Assembly (NCBI RefSeq): GCF_002001005.1 | Contig: NZ_MUNX01000051.1 | Location: 1 to 64,000 of the forward strand | Direction: 5' to 3' | Origin: Flavobacterium sp. A45 | GTDB lineage: Bacteria > Bacteroidota > Bacteroidia > Flavobacteriales > Flavobacteriaceae | Length of the DNA stretch: 64,000 nucleotides | In this document: piece by piece, positions 45,842 to 53,643 of the stretch | Position numbering within the stretch: the first letter of the stretch is position 1 | Layout: every line of letters begins with the position of its first letter | Position numbers and translations under genes: made by a program | The notes under the pieces: generated by a model | What the model saw: the letters and a program-made list of their open reading frames with translations, nothing else | Databases searched by the model: none | What the model was told of the DNA's origin: nothing

Positions 45842-47086
45842 TTATCCTATCAGCTGGGTGAAAAGGTCATGTCTTTCGTTTAGATAGCGGTATTCAAAAC
45901 CTTTGGTGTTCATGTTGGTCTTTATAGCATGAATATCATTTGGATTCTTCAATTCCAAACCAACCACAACCGATCCTACTTCACGACTATTCTTTTTTGC
46001 AAACTGAAAATAAGTAATGTCATCATCTGGACCCAAGATGTCGTTTACAAATTCCTTCAATGCTCCAGGACGTTGCGGAAACTGAATCATGAAATAATGC
46101 ATCAATCCTTCATAAAGTAATGAGCGTTCTTTGATTTCGGCAGTTCTTTCGATGTCGTTGTTGCTACCGCTGACAATACAGACAACTGTCTTTCCTTTTA
46201 TTTCGTCCTTGTAAAAGTCTAAGGCCGCTATCGTTAATGCTCCAGCAGGCTCTACGACCATGGCTTCTTCATTGTACAACCGCAATATGGTGGTACACAC
46301 TTTTCCTTCGGGGACAAGTATAATGTCGTCTAAGTTTTTTTGGCAAATGTCAAAAGTCAGATTGCCCACTTGTTTTACAGCGGCTCCATCTACAAATTTA
46401 TCGATGGTGTCCAGCGGAGTATTCTCGTGATTGGCAATTGAAGTTTTCATCGAAGGTGCGCCTAGAGGTTCGACTCCAATGATTTTAGTATTGGGACTTA
46501 ATTGTTTGAATACGGTCGACAGCCCGGAGGCCAGTCCGCCACCGCCAATGGGTACAAATACATAATCAATTGGCTCATTGTAAGAGTCCAAAATTTCCAA
46601 TCCAACAGTGCCTTGGCCTGCTATAACTTCTAAGTCATCAAAAGGGTGTATGAAGGCCTTGTTGTTTTGTGTGGCATCGGCTACCGATTTTGCGTAAGCA
46701 TCGTCAAATGTATCTCCTGTCAAGATAATTTCTACATATTTTTTTCCAAACAATTGAACTTGTTTTACTTTTTGCTTGGGTGTCGTTTTTGGCATGTAAA
46801 TTTTGCCCATTATTTTTAAAAGATGGCAAGAAAAAGCAACACCCTGTGCATGATTTCCAGCGCTAGCACAGACAATTCCATTTTCTTTTTCGGTATCCGT
46901 CAAAGAACTCATTTTATTATAAGCTCCTCTTATTTTGTAGGATCGAACTATTTGCAGGTCTTCACGTTTTAGCAAAATATTTGCTCCAAATTCCTCTGAT
47001 AAATTTAAGTTTTCAATCAGAGGAGTAGAAGGAACTACATTTTTAAGTTGTTTTTGAGCTTGTTGTATTGCTGTAAATAAAGTCAT
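45842..47086 (-). CDS. ilvA: threonine ammonia-lyase, biosynthetic type
   Basis: A 414-residue PLP enzyme that deaminates threonine to 2-oxobutanoate, the first committed step of isoleucine synthesis. Seen: LKREDLQIVRSYKIRGAYNKM (38-58) with the PLP lysine in SYKIRGA, CASAGNHAQGVA (72-83), the phosphate-binding GGGGLASG near 179-186, and a C-terminal ACT-like regulatory segment (about 330-410: MIQFPQRPGALKEFVNDILG). It follows the ilvN-like gene by 31 bases. The pair lies behind two isoleucine-rich leader peptides with terminators, so expression should respond to isoleucyl-tRNA. Confidence 0.95.
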   Translation of the reverse strand: MTLFTAIQQAQKQLKNVVPSTPLIENLNLSEEFGANILLKREDLQIVRSYKIRGAYNKMSSLTDTEKENGIVCASAGNHAQGVAFSCHLLKIMGKIYMPKTTPKQKVKQVQLFGKKYVEIILTGDTFDDAYAKSVADATQNNKAFIHPFDDLEVIAGQGTVGLEILDSYNEPIDYVFVPIGGGGLASGLSTVFKQLSPNTKIIGVEPLGAPSMKTSIANHENTPLDTIDKFVDGAAVKQVGNLTFDICQKNLDDIILVPEGKVCTTILRLYNEEAMVVEPAGALTIAALDFYKDEIKGKTVVCIVSGSNNDIERTAEIKERSLLYEGLMHYFMIQFPQRPGALKEFVNDILGPDDDITYFQFAKKNSREVGSVVVGLELKNPNDIHAIKTNMNTKGFEYRYLNERHDLFTQLIG

Positions 47087-47117
47087 TTTTTTAGTATTTG
47101 GAGTTTAAAACTTTGAA

Positions 47118-47558
47118 TTAAAAGGAATTCGTTGCTTCTGATTTGGTTATTTTTGAGGCTAATTGTTGGATTATTTGTTTGTGCGTTTTACTCGTATAAA
47201 CGCAATAGTCAGTTTCCTTAATAACTGGAAAGGCATTGATAAAAGATGCGATTTGGTTTTCTTTTTCATCAGAATTAGAAAGTTTTAATAGTAGAATTTG
47301 GTGGGTCAAAAGCTCTACTTCAGTCTGTAAATAACATTTAAAAACTTCAATGATTTTTTCCATTTGACATACTACATTTTGAACTGCTGCTTCTGTTTCA
47401 ATAAGCGTAATCGTAAAACGATATAAATTTACTGTTTTGCAAAAAACTACTGAGAAGTTGTTTATGTTTATTTTTCTTCGAGTCAATATAAGTGCTACTT
47501 TAGTGATTAATCCTTCCTGTTTTTCACTAAAAAGTGTTATTGTAAATTCTTGTTGCAT
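47118..47558 (-). CDS. ilvN: acetolactate synthase small-subunit-like ACT protein
   Basis: A 146-residue protein. The first 75 residues look like the ACT domain of the acetolactate synthase regulatory subunit (FTITLFSEKQEGLITKVALILTRRKININNFSV, with the RRxINI core). The C-terminal half is shorter and less like the usual IlvN/IlvH second domain. The catalytic subunit (ilvB) and ilvD/ilvC are not in the window, so either they lie elsewhere or this is a free-standing Ile/Val sensor. It is the first full gene after the tandem attenuator, with the second terminator ending 24 bases upstream of the start. Confidence 0.7.
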   Translation of the reverse strand: MQQEFTITLFSEKQEGLITKVALILTRRKININNFSVVFCKTVNLYRFTITLIETEAAVQNVVCQMEKIIEVFKCYLQTEVELLTHQILLLKLSNSDEKENQIASFINAFPVIKETDYCVYTSKTHKQIIQQLASKITKSEATNSF

Positions 47559-47581
47559 AACTGAATAGTTTGTTTTTGGTC

Positions 47582-47616
47582 AAAAAAAAACCTTTCTCGA
47601 TTCGAACTGAGAAAGG
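47582..47616 (-). terminator. second attenuator terminator of the ilv leader
   Basis: On the - strand CCTTTCTC pairs with GAGAAAGG (plus positions 47609-47616 and 47591-47598) and runs into nine T residues. It lies between leader peptide 2 and the ilvN-like start codon. The 3' arm CGAGAAA can alternatively pair with TTTCTCG at the end of leader 2 (plus 47648-47654), a candidate antiterminator. Confidence 0.85.
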
Positions 47617-47644
47617 CTTTATTATAAAATAGAATCCTGACTCG

Positions 47645-47701
47645 TCACGAGAAACGAATAATGATAATTACGATACTAATAATTGTTGCTAAATTTTTCA
47701 T
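47645..47701 (-). CDS. ilv leader peptide 2 (18 aa, isoleucine-rich)
   Basis: The frame reads MKNLATIISIVIIIIRFS then stop: 7 isoleucines in 18 residues, 4 in a row. It is followed 28 bases later by an intrinsic terminator and then by the ilvN-like and ilvA genes. This is the classical arrangement of ribosome-mediated attenuation, in which stalling at Ile codons prevents terminator formation. The last codons (CGT TTC TCG TGA) contain the segment that can pair with the terminator arm. Confidence 0.8.
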   Translation of the reverse strand: MKNLATIISIVIIIIRFS

Positions 47702-47796
47702 ATGTGGATAATATCTGTTTTTTAAAGGAATATGGTATCGCCATTCTTCATTCCAAGTTATGTTTTTGGTATTATGGCGATTTCATGTTTGTTTAA

Positions 47797-47825
47797 AATA
47801 AAAAACCTCCCGATGTGGGAGGTTT
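47797..47825 (-). terminator. first attenuator terminator of the ilv leader
   Basis: On the - strand AAACCTCCC-ACATC-GGGAGGTTT continues into TTTATTTT. The 5' arm ACCTC can alternatively pair with GAGGT (plus 47860-47864), which lies just after the stop of leader peptide 1. Confidence 0.85.
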
Positions 47826-47871
47826 CATAAATGTATTATTGATTACTTATTTATATAACACCTCGCCATAA

Positions 47872-47925
47872 TTATCGAATGATAATTATAATAATGACAA
47901 TGATGATGTTAATTAAGTTTTTCAT
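47872..47925 (-). CDS. ilv leader peptide 1 (17 aa, isoleucine-rich)
   Basis: The frame reads MKNLINIIIVIIIIIIR then stop: 10 isoleucines in 17 residues, with a run of six. The start codon lies 18 bases downstream of a TACATTTG -7 box, so the transcript has a very short 5' end before translation of the leader, as expected for attenuation. A terminator follows 47 bases after the stop. Both leaders start MKNL and end in Arg or Arg-Phe-Ser, suggesting duplication of the whole control module. Confidence 0.85.
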   Translation of the reverse strand: MKNLINIIIVIIIIIIR

Positions 47926-47942
47926 TTTTCTTGCTTAGATTG

Positions 47943-47971
47943 CAAATGTATTCATTTTTTGAGAATCAAAA
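47943..47971 (-). promoter_or_regulatory. promoter of the ilv leader
   Basis: On the - strand TTTTG (47967-47971) is followed after 16 bases by TACATTTG (47943-47950), a full TAnnTTTG match at about the usual distance. It overlaps the last codons of nothing on this strand and lies between the DUF4136 stop (47979) and leader peptide 1. Confidence 0.7.
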
Positions 47972-47978
47972 CAATAAA

Positions 47979-48530
47979 TTATTTTTTCTTTTCAGCTGTT
48001 GCCAGCGCTGGCGGAAATTGAGCCAAAATTTTAGTTACAATGTCATTTACGATTGCGTCTTTTTCGTTCATGTCTTTAGAAAGTGTTCCGGTGCCTTCTC
48101 CCTGCCAAACGAGTTCTTTCTTTTTAGCATCGATAAGGTCAATGTATAATGTGCCTTCGGTAGAGGAGGTAACTGTAGTATGTCCTCCATACATATAAGG
48201 ATTCCATCCCCAACCCCAACCGTAGCCATAACCGGCATTGAATTGGTTTACGCTGATTTCTTCGCGGGATTTAGTGAAAATATTAACCAATAAATCGGGG
48301 TTTTCACTTTTGGTAAAACCTTTGGCCTGTAATTGTTGGTCGATGGCGTTAAGGATTCTTTTTTTGTCCAAATCAGAAATTTCGACTTTGTCAATACCAG
48401 ATTTCATAAAAGCAAAAGTTTTGTATTGCTTGAAATCAACCGATTTGTCGTAATCAGAATATACTTTTACAGTGTCGCATGAGGAAACTATGAAAAGTAA
48501 TAATAGGGGCAGGAATTTAAATGTTTTCAT
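47979..48530 (-). CDS. DUF4136 family lipoprotein
   Basis: A 183-residue lipoprotein: signal residues 1-17 with lipobox VSSC (Cys18). The DUF4136 domain follows with VYSDYDKSVDFKQYKTFAFM near 23-42, DPD-like NPDLLVNIFTKSREE near 77-92, a Gly/Tyr/Trp-rich loop (GYGYGWGWGWNPY near 99-111) and GTLYIDLIDAKKKELVWQGEGTGTL near 125-149. Function unknown; envelope-located. It is a single gene upstream of the ilv leader on the same strand. Confidence 0.9.
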   Translation of the reverse strand: MKTFKFLPLLLLFIVSSCDTVKVYSDYDKSVDFKQYKTFAFMKSGIDKVEISDLDKKRILNAIDQQLQAKGFTKSENPDLLVNIFTKSREEISVNQFNAGYGYGWGWGWNPYMYGGHTTVTSSTEGTLYIDLIDAKKKELVWQGEGTGTLSKDMNEKDAIVNDIVTKILAQFPPALATAEKKK

Positions 48531-48659
48531 TTTTTATTTGATTTATTGGTGGAGTAATTAAACTACAAAAACCGTACCAATTTGGTTACTCTAAGGTAGT
48601 TAAAAAAAATGATTTTTCAAAAACTTCAACCAAATACGTTTGTCTGCAGTCAGTTGTGT

Positions 48660-48800
48660 TAGCCCTGATAAAAGTGGAAAGCATTTTTTGATAAACGAGT
48701 ATTTTTTTCTTGAACAAAAAAAGCGACCAGAGGAAGCTCTTTTTGTTCTTAGAAAAAAACGAGTTTATAAAAAATCTTGAAGCGAATAGCAGGATTAGCT
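48660..48800. repeat. interspersed hairpin repeat, family C, copy 2
   Basis: Starts TAGCCCTGATAAAAGTGG and ends AGCAGGATTAGCT. The stem pairs TTTTTTCTTGAACAAAAA with TTTTTGTTCTTAGAAAAAA around the apical word GCGACCAGAGGAAGCTC (48723-48739). The outer words and apical word match the copy at 9261-9402 while the stem bases differ. The rest of the gap 48531-48927 holds a second hairpin (AATCTGCGTG 48847-48856 with CACGCAGATT 48876-48885) after hutU and no gene. Confidence 0.6.
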
Positions 48801-48927
48801 CCTAATAAACAGTCTAAGATTTTCCTAATATTTGCTGAATCTGCAAAATCTGCGTGCTAACATATTTTTTTATTTCACGCAGATTCAGCCGATTTTAAAT
48901 GATTTTTATGAGTGATTTTTTAGTGCT

Positions 48928-50907
48928 TTATTCTAATAGTTTATCATCGACTAAATTTGGTAGTGTCACTTTCAATAATGGCTCTACTTCCATAGCACGT
49001 TTTATGGCAAAAACAGCGCCTTCGTTACGAGCCCAGCTACGTCTTGAGATTCCGTTATTGACATCCCAAAAAAGCATCGAAGCCAAGCGTCTAGAAGCTT
49101 CCTTGGAACCATCTAGCACCATTCCGAAACCTCCGTTGATAACTTCACCCCAGCCAACGCCGCCGCCATTGTGAATGGAAACCCAAGTCGCACCACGGAA
49201 ACTGTCGCCAATCACGTTTTGAATTGCCATATCAGCAGTGAAACGCGATCCGTCATAAATATTTGAAGTTTCTCGGTAAGGCGAATCGGTTCCCGAAACG
49301 TCGTGATGATCGCGTCCTAAAACGACCAATCCTATTTCACCATTGGCAATAGCCTGATTGAAAGCTTCAGCAATTTTCACACGACCTTCGGCATCGGCAT
49401 ATAAGATTCGGGCTTGAGAACCCACAACCAATTTATTTTCCTGGGCACCTTTTATCCACTGAATATTATCCTGCATTTGTTGCTGAATTTCTATCGGAGC
49501 AGTTTTGGCCATTTCTTCCAGAACTTGACAGGCAATGGCGTCAGTTTTTGCTAAATCCTCAGGCTTTCCAGAAGTACAAACCCAACGGAAAGGCCCAAAT
49601 CCATAATCAAAACACATAGGTCCCATAATGTCCTGAACGTAACTTGGGTATCTGAAATCAATATTATTTTCGGCCATAATATCAGCACTAGCACGGGAAG
49701 CTTCCAGTAAAAAAGCATTTCCGTAATCAAAGAAATACGTTCCTTTGGCTGTGTGTTTGTTAATAGCTGTTGTGTGACGACGCAATGTTTCCTGTACTTT
49801 TTCTTTGAATAAATCAGGATTATTGGCCATCATATCATTAGCTTCTTCAAATGAAATTCCAACCGGATAATACCCCCCAGCCCACGGATTGTGAAGCGAA
49901 GTTTGGTCGGAGCCCAAATCGATATAAAGGTTTTCTTCATCAAATCGTTCCCAAACATCCACCACGTTTCCAAGGTAAGCGATAGAAACAGTTTCATTAT
50001 TGGCTTTCGCCAAAGCGACTCTTTTGACCAATTCGTCAATATCCTCAACCACTTCATTTATCCAGCCTTGACTGTGGCGAATGTGCGTGATTTTAGCATT
50101 TACCTCGGCACAAACCGTGATACAACCGGCAATATTTCCCGCTTTGGGTTGCGCTCCACTCATTCCTCCCAATCCGGAAGTTACAAATAATCCGCCTTTT
50201 GGTGAGCGTTTTATTTTTCTAAAACCGTTCAAAACCGTGATTGTCGTTCCGTGCACAATTCCCTGTGGTCCTATGTACATATAACTTCCTGCGGTCATTT
50301 GCCCGTATTGGGAAACTCCCAATGCATTCATTTTCTCCCAATCATCAGGTTGAGAATAATTTGGAATTACCATTCCGTTCGTAACTACAACTCTCGGTGC
50401 CTCTTTGTGGGAAGGAAACAATCCCATAGGATGCCCGGAATACATCGTCAATGTTTGCTCATCGGTCATTTCCGATAAGTATTTCATCGTCAATAAATAT
50501 TGTGCCCAGTTCGAGAAAACTGCACCGTTTCCTCCATAAGTAATCAATTCGTGCGGATGTTGCGCCACAGCATAATCCAGATTGTTCTGAATCATAAGCA
50601 TAATGGCTTTGGCCTGCTCGCTCTTTCCAGGATATTCCGACATTGGACGGGCATACATTCTATAATCGGGACGCAAACGGTACATATAAATACGTCCGTA
50701 AGTCTCCAGTTCGTTACGAAATTCAGGGATTAATTCTGCATGATGCTTCGGGTCAAAATAGCGTAAAGCATTTCGAATCGCCAGTTTTTTTTCGTCGTCA
50801 GACAAGATTTCTTTCCGTTTCGGCGCGTGATTAATGTTGACTTCATATGGTTTTGGCTGTGGTAATATAGAAGGGATTCCTTGTTGTATTTGTTCTTGAA
50901 AAGTCAT
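48928..50907 (-). CDS. hutU: urocanate hydratase
   Basis: A 659-residue urocanase, the histidine-degradation enzyme that converts urocanate to imidazolonepropionate using NAD. Recognisable blocks: YGGNGAVFSNWAQYLLTMKYLSEM near 123-146, MYSGHPMGLFPSHKEAPRVV near 155-174, the NAD-binding GGMSGAQPKAGNIAG near 245-259, and FGPFRWVCTSG near 435-445 with the catalytic-loop Cys. It has the longer form seen in Bacteroidota and eukaryotes (about 660-670, versus about 555 in proteobacteria). Other hut genes are not adjacent in the window. Confidence 0.97.
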   Translation of the reverse strand: MTFQEQIQQGIPSILPQPKPYEVNINHAPKRKEILSDDEKKLAIRNALRYFDPKHHAELIPEFRNELETYGRIYMYRLRPDYRMYARPMSEYPGKSEQAKAIMLMIQNNLDYAVAQHPHELITYGGNGAVFSNWAQYLLTMKYLSEMTDEQTLTMYSGHPMGLFPSHKEAPRVVVTNGMVIPNYSQPDDWEKMNALGVSQYGQMTAGSYMYIGPQGIVHGTTITVLNGFRKIKRSPKGGLFVTSGLGGMSGAQPKAGNIAGCITVCAEVNAKITHIRHSQGWINEVVEDIDELVKRVALAKANNETVSIAYLGNVVDVWERFDEENLYIDLGSDQTSLHNPWAGGYYPVGISFEEANDMMANNPDLFKEKVQETLRRHTTAINKHTAKGTYFFDYGNAFLLEASRASADIMAENNIDFRYPSYVQDIMGPMCFDYGFGPFRWVCTSGKPEDLAKTDAIACQVLEEMAKTAPIEIQQQMQDNIQWIKGAQENKLVVGSQARILYADAEGRVKIAEAFNQAIANGEIGLVVLGRDHHDVSGTDSPYRETSNIYDGSRFTADMAIQNVIGDSFRGATWVSIHNGGGVGWGEVINGGFGMVLDGSKEASRRLASMLFWDVNNGISRRSWARNEGAVFAIKRAMEVEPLLKVTLPNLVDDKLLE

Positions 50908-51206
50908 TTTTTTAGATTTTTTAGATTTTAGATTGTTGGATTATTAGAGTTTTGTCAACTTAATAAAGCATATCTATCAATCTGTTTTGGTTGTATTTAT
51001 TTTTAGATTTTTCGAACAGTCAAATAATCTAAAAATCGAATAATCATTTTTTACTCAAAAATGACAAATTAGGGATACCGTATGTCCGACCTGTGGTAGG
51101 ACTTGTGGATTTTGATTCTATATTTTAAAGAAAGGATATCCATTTCTATTATTTAATGTTTAAAAGAATGCTGAAATCTAAATTCTGCGTTCTGTTATCT
51201 GAAAAT
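50908..51206. other. gene-free gap upstream of hutU
   Basis: 299 bases between hutU and the DUF5522 gene. It holds TTAGATTTT word repeats near the hutU start and a small imperfect GTCC/GGAC palindrome around 51085-51104. No reading frame, terminator with T-run or clear promoter box was found. Confidence 0.4.
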
Positions 51207-51383
51207 CTACTTCTTAATTTGCCCCGTTTTTTTATCAAATCCATAGGGACAATGACGACATCCGCTCTTGCAACAATACCCTCTTTTTAAATGGTATTTT
51301 TCGGTAAAGCATTTGTATCCTTCGGGCGTATAGTAAAAATCTTCCCCCTCAGTTAATTTATTTTCATTACTTTGTTCTGCCAT
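51207..51383 (-). CDS. DUF5522 small Cys-rich protein
   Basis: A 58-residue frame on the - strand, short but convincing. The C-terminal half has HLKRGYCCKSGCRHCPYGF (residues 31-49), with four closely spaced cysteines that match the DUF5522 signature, a small probable metal-binding protein of Bacteroidota. The N-terminal half is acidic. Function unknown. It stands alone between hutU and the following + strand genes. Confidence 0.88.
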   Translation of the reverse strand: MAEQSNENKLTEGEDFYYTPEGYKCFTEKYHLKRGYCCKSGCRHCPYGFDKKTGQIKK

Positions 51384-51476
51384 TCTTTATTTCTGCTTGA
51401 AATTCGCAATTAGGCGATTGTGTTTTTCTTTAATTTGGACTAAATTGCCTGTACAAATCTATAAATTTTATAACCA

Positions 51477-51818
51477 ATGTTTGTTATTGTTGCCAAATAT
51501 TTAATTCCTAAAGGATATCGAGGTTTGACAGTCTTTCCTTTTGTGTTTATAAAATACGCATTTGATTTCGAAAATAAAGTATTGGTTAACCATGAAAAAA
51601 TACACATAAGACAACAAATAGAATTGCTCGTTTTGCCTTTTTTTCTTTGGTATTTTGTCGAATATGCGGTACGTTTGCTGCAGTACAAAAACGCGAATTT
51701 AGCTTATAGAAATATCAGTTTTGAAAGGGAAGCTTATGCGAATGAACAGCATTTAAATTACCTTGAAACGCGAACATATTTTAGTTTTTTAAAGTATTTA
51801 AAAACTAATAAACCCTAA
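51477..51818 (+). CDS. small membrane protein with HExxH motif
   Basis: A 113-residue protein. NHEKIHIRQQIELL (38-51) contains the zinc-protease-type HExxH (His39-Glu-Lys-Ile-His43), followed by a hydrophobic segment (49-64, LLVLPFFLWYFVEYAV) and FEREAYANE near 84-92, which could give a glutamate ligand, as in gluzincins. The arrangement suggests a minimal membrane-associated metallopeptidase-like protein; activity is unproven. The next gene begins 3 bases after its stop, so they are co-transcribed. Confidence 0.7.
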   Translation: MFVIVAKYLIPKGYRGLTVFPFVFIKYAFDFENKVLVNHEKIHIRQQIELLVLPFFLWYFVEYAVRLLQYKNANLAYRNISFEREAYANEQHLNYLETRTYFSFLKYLKTNKP

Positions 51819-51821
51819 ACT

Positions 51822-52718
51822 TTGAACCAGAAAATAACATACGACCTGCCTAACGGAATTTCACTCGAAATAAAGAGGGAAGATTTGCTTCATCCCTTTA
51901 TATCTGGGAATAAATTCAGGAAGTTAAAGTATAATTTGCTTCAGGCAAAAGCCGAAAATCAGGAAACAGTGTTGACTTTTGGTGGTGCTTATTCCAATCA
52001 TATTGCAGCGTTGGCTTTTGCAGGAAAAGAACAGGGTTTTAAAACTATTGGTGTGATTCGTGGGGATGAGTTGGGAGACAAAATTGCTGATAACCCAACC
52101 TTGAAGTTTGCTCAGGAATGTGGAATGCAATTCGAGTTTGTTACCAGAGAAGACTATCGATTCAAAACCGAACCTGATTTTATAACTGACCTAAAAAACA
52201 AATTCGGTTCTTTTTATCTTGTTCCAGAAGGTGGTACTAATGAGTATGCCATAAAAGGATGCGAAGAAATACTAACTGGGGATGATGCTAACTTTGATTA
52301 CATATGTTGTGCGGTAGGAACGGGAGGTACCATTTCGGGGATAATCAACAGTGCGTTGCCACACCAAAAAGTTTTGGGATTTCCAGCATTAAAAGGAGAC
52401 TTTTTAAAAGATGAAATTCGTAAATTTGCCACCAACAAAAATTGGGAATTAATAACCGATTATCATTTTGGGGGCTACGGAAAAGTTAACGAAGAGCTGA
52501 TTCAGTTTATAAATCAGTTTTACATACAAACGCAAGTGCCATTAGACCCAATTTATACGGGAAAGATGTTTTTTGGCGTTATAGGTTTAATTCAGAAAAA
52601 CTATTTTCCTGATAATTCCAAAATTCTATTGATTCACACCGGAGGATTACAGGGAATCCAGGGAATGAATACGCTTTTGAAAAGCAAAAACAAAACATTG
52701 ATTGAGGTTCAACAATAA
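51822..52718 (+). CDS. 1-aminocyclopropane-1-carboxylate deaminase / D-cysteine desulfhydrase family
   Basis: A 298-residue PLP enzyme of the tryptophan-synthase-beta fold. Seen: IKREDLLHPFISGNKFRKLKYNL (17-39) with the PLP lysine in SGNKFRK, FGGAYSNHIAALA (53-65), and the phosphate loop GTGGTISG near 167-174. Family members cleave ACC or D-cysteine; the exact substrate cannot be told here. The start appears to be TTG at 51822, only 3 bases after the preceding stop, with no in-frame ATG nearby upstream. Confidence 0.85.
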   Translation: MNQKITYDLPNGISLEIKREDLLHPFISGNKFRKLKYNLLQAKAENQETVLTFGGAYSNHIAALAFAGKEQGFKTIGVIRGDELGDKIADNPTLKFAQECGMQFEFVTREDYRFKTEPDFITDLKNKFGSFYLVPEGGTNEYAIKGCEEILTGDDANFDYICCAVGTGGTISGIINSALPHQKVLGFPALKGDFLKDEIRKFATNKNWELITDYHFGGYGKVNEELIQFINQFYIQTQVPLDPIYTGKMFFGVIGLIQKNYFPDNSKILLIHTGGLQGIQGMNTLLKSKNKTLIEVQQ

Positions 52719-52751
52719 AAAAAGTAAAACATAACACCCAAATTCAGCTGC

Positions 52752-53576
52752 ATGTTTAAAAAAATAACTTTATTTCTTTTAATTGGGACTATCATTGGAT
52801 GTGGTTCATCGAAACCAGCTATCGTTACCACAAAAAAACCGGTGGGATGGAAGTATTCAAAACCTATCCAAAATGGGAGAAGCAGCAAGGTGACCAACCA
52901 GTCTTCTTCAAAACCGTTAAACACAAATGAAGCTGCGAAAGCCTACATCGCACAATACAGCGGGGTTGCGATGAGTAATATGAAAACCTACGGAATTCCT
53001 GCCAGTATTATTTTGGCACAAGGAGTTTTGGAATCGGGGGCTGGACAGAGTGACTTGGCAATGAATGCTAATAATCATTTTGGAATTAAATGTCATAGCG
53101 ATTGGAAAGGCGATAAAGTCTATAAAGATGATGATTCTGCAAATGAATGTTTTAGGAAATACAATCAAGCTTCGGAATCATACAAAGATCATGCAATGGT
53201 ATTGACTGGAAAAAAAAGATATGCCAATTTGTTTACACTGCCCAAAGGTGATTATAAAGCTTGGGCAAAAGGCTTGAAAGACGCAGGATATGCCACTGAC
53301 CCAAGATACCCTGAAAAATTAATAAGTTATATTGAATCCTATAATTTAAGCCAGTACGATGCTAAAGTTTTAGGAAAAGAGATAGCAAAGGAAGAAGCTA
53401 AAGTAATGCTTCAGGATAATTTTGGCGCTGATGAAGCCAGTTTGTATGAAATCCAAAAAGGAGATACTTTTTATTCTGTTTCCAAAAAATTCAATTTAAC
53501 CGTAGAAGAATTAAAACAGAAAAATAATCTAACAGAGAATGCACTTTCAATTGGACAGAAGTTGATAGTAAAATAA
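52752..53576 (+). CDS. lipoprotein glucosaminidase (GH73) with LysM domain
   Basis: A 274-residue peptidoglycan hydrolase. Lipoprotein signal with lipobox IIGC (Cys17), a glucosaminidase domain (about 58-210: [36 protein letters not shown] with the catalytic-type Glu in LESGAGQS, then [12 protein letters not shown] and [23 protein letters not shown]), and a C-terminal LysM domain (about 230-274, [25 protein letters not shown]). It should cut septal or side-wall glycan while anchored to a membrane. It is followed within 2 bases by a frame leading into hemL. Confidence 0.92.
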   Translation: MFKKITLFLLIGTIIGCGSSKPAIVTTKKPVGWKYSKPIQNGRSSKVTNQSSSKPLNTNEAAKAYIAQYSGVAMSNMKTYGIPASIILAQGVLESGAGQSDLAMNANNHFGIKCHSDWKGDKVYKDDDSANECFRKYNQASESYKDHAMVLTGKKRYANLFTLPKGDYKAWAKGLKDAGYATDPRYPEKLISYIESYNLSQYDAKVLGKEIAKEEAKVMLQDNFGADEASLYEIQKGDTFYSVSKKFNLTVEELKQKNNLTENALSIGQKLIVK

Positions 53577-53643
53577 GTTGAAAGTATTCAGTATTCAGTC
53601 AAATCTGAAATCTGAATTCAAAAATCTAAAATTTAAAATCGTA

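Noticed and set aside
53578..53643. Upstream extension of hemL to 53578
   Set aside because: The added 22 residues come from TCTGAAAT-type repeat sequence, and the normal HemL N-terminus begins at the ATG at 53644.
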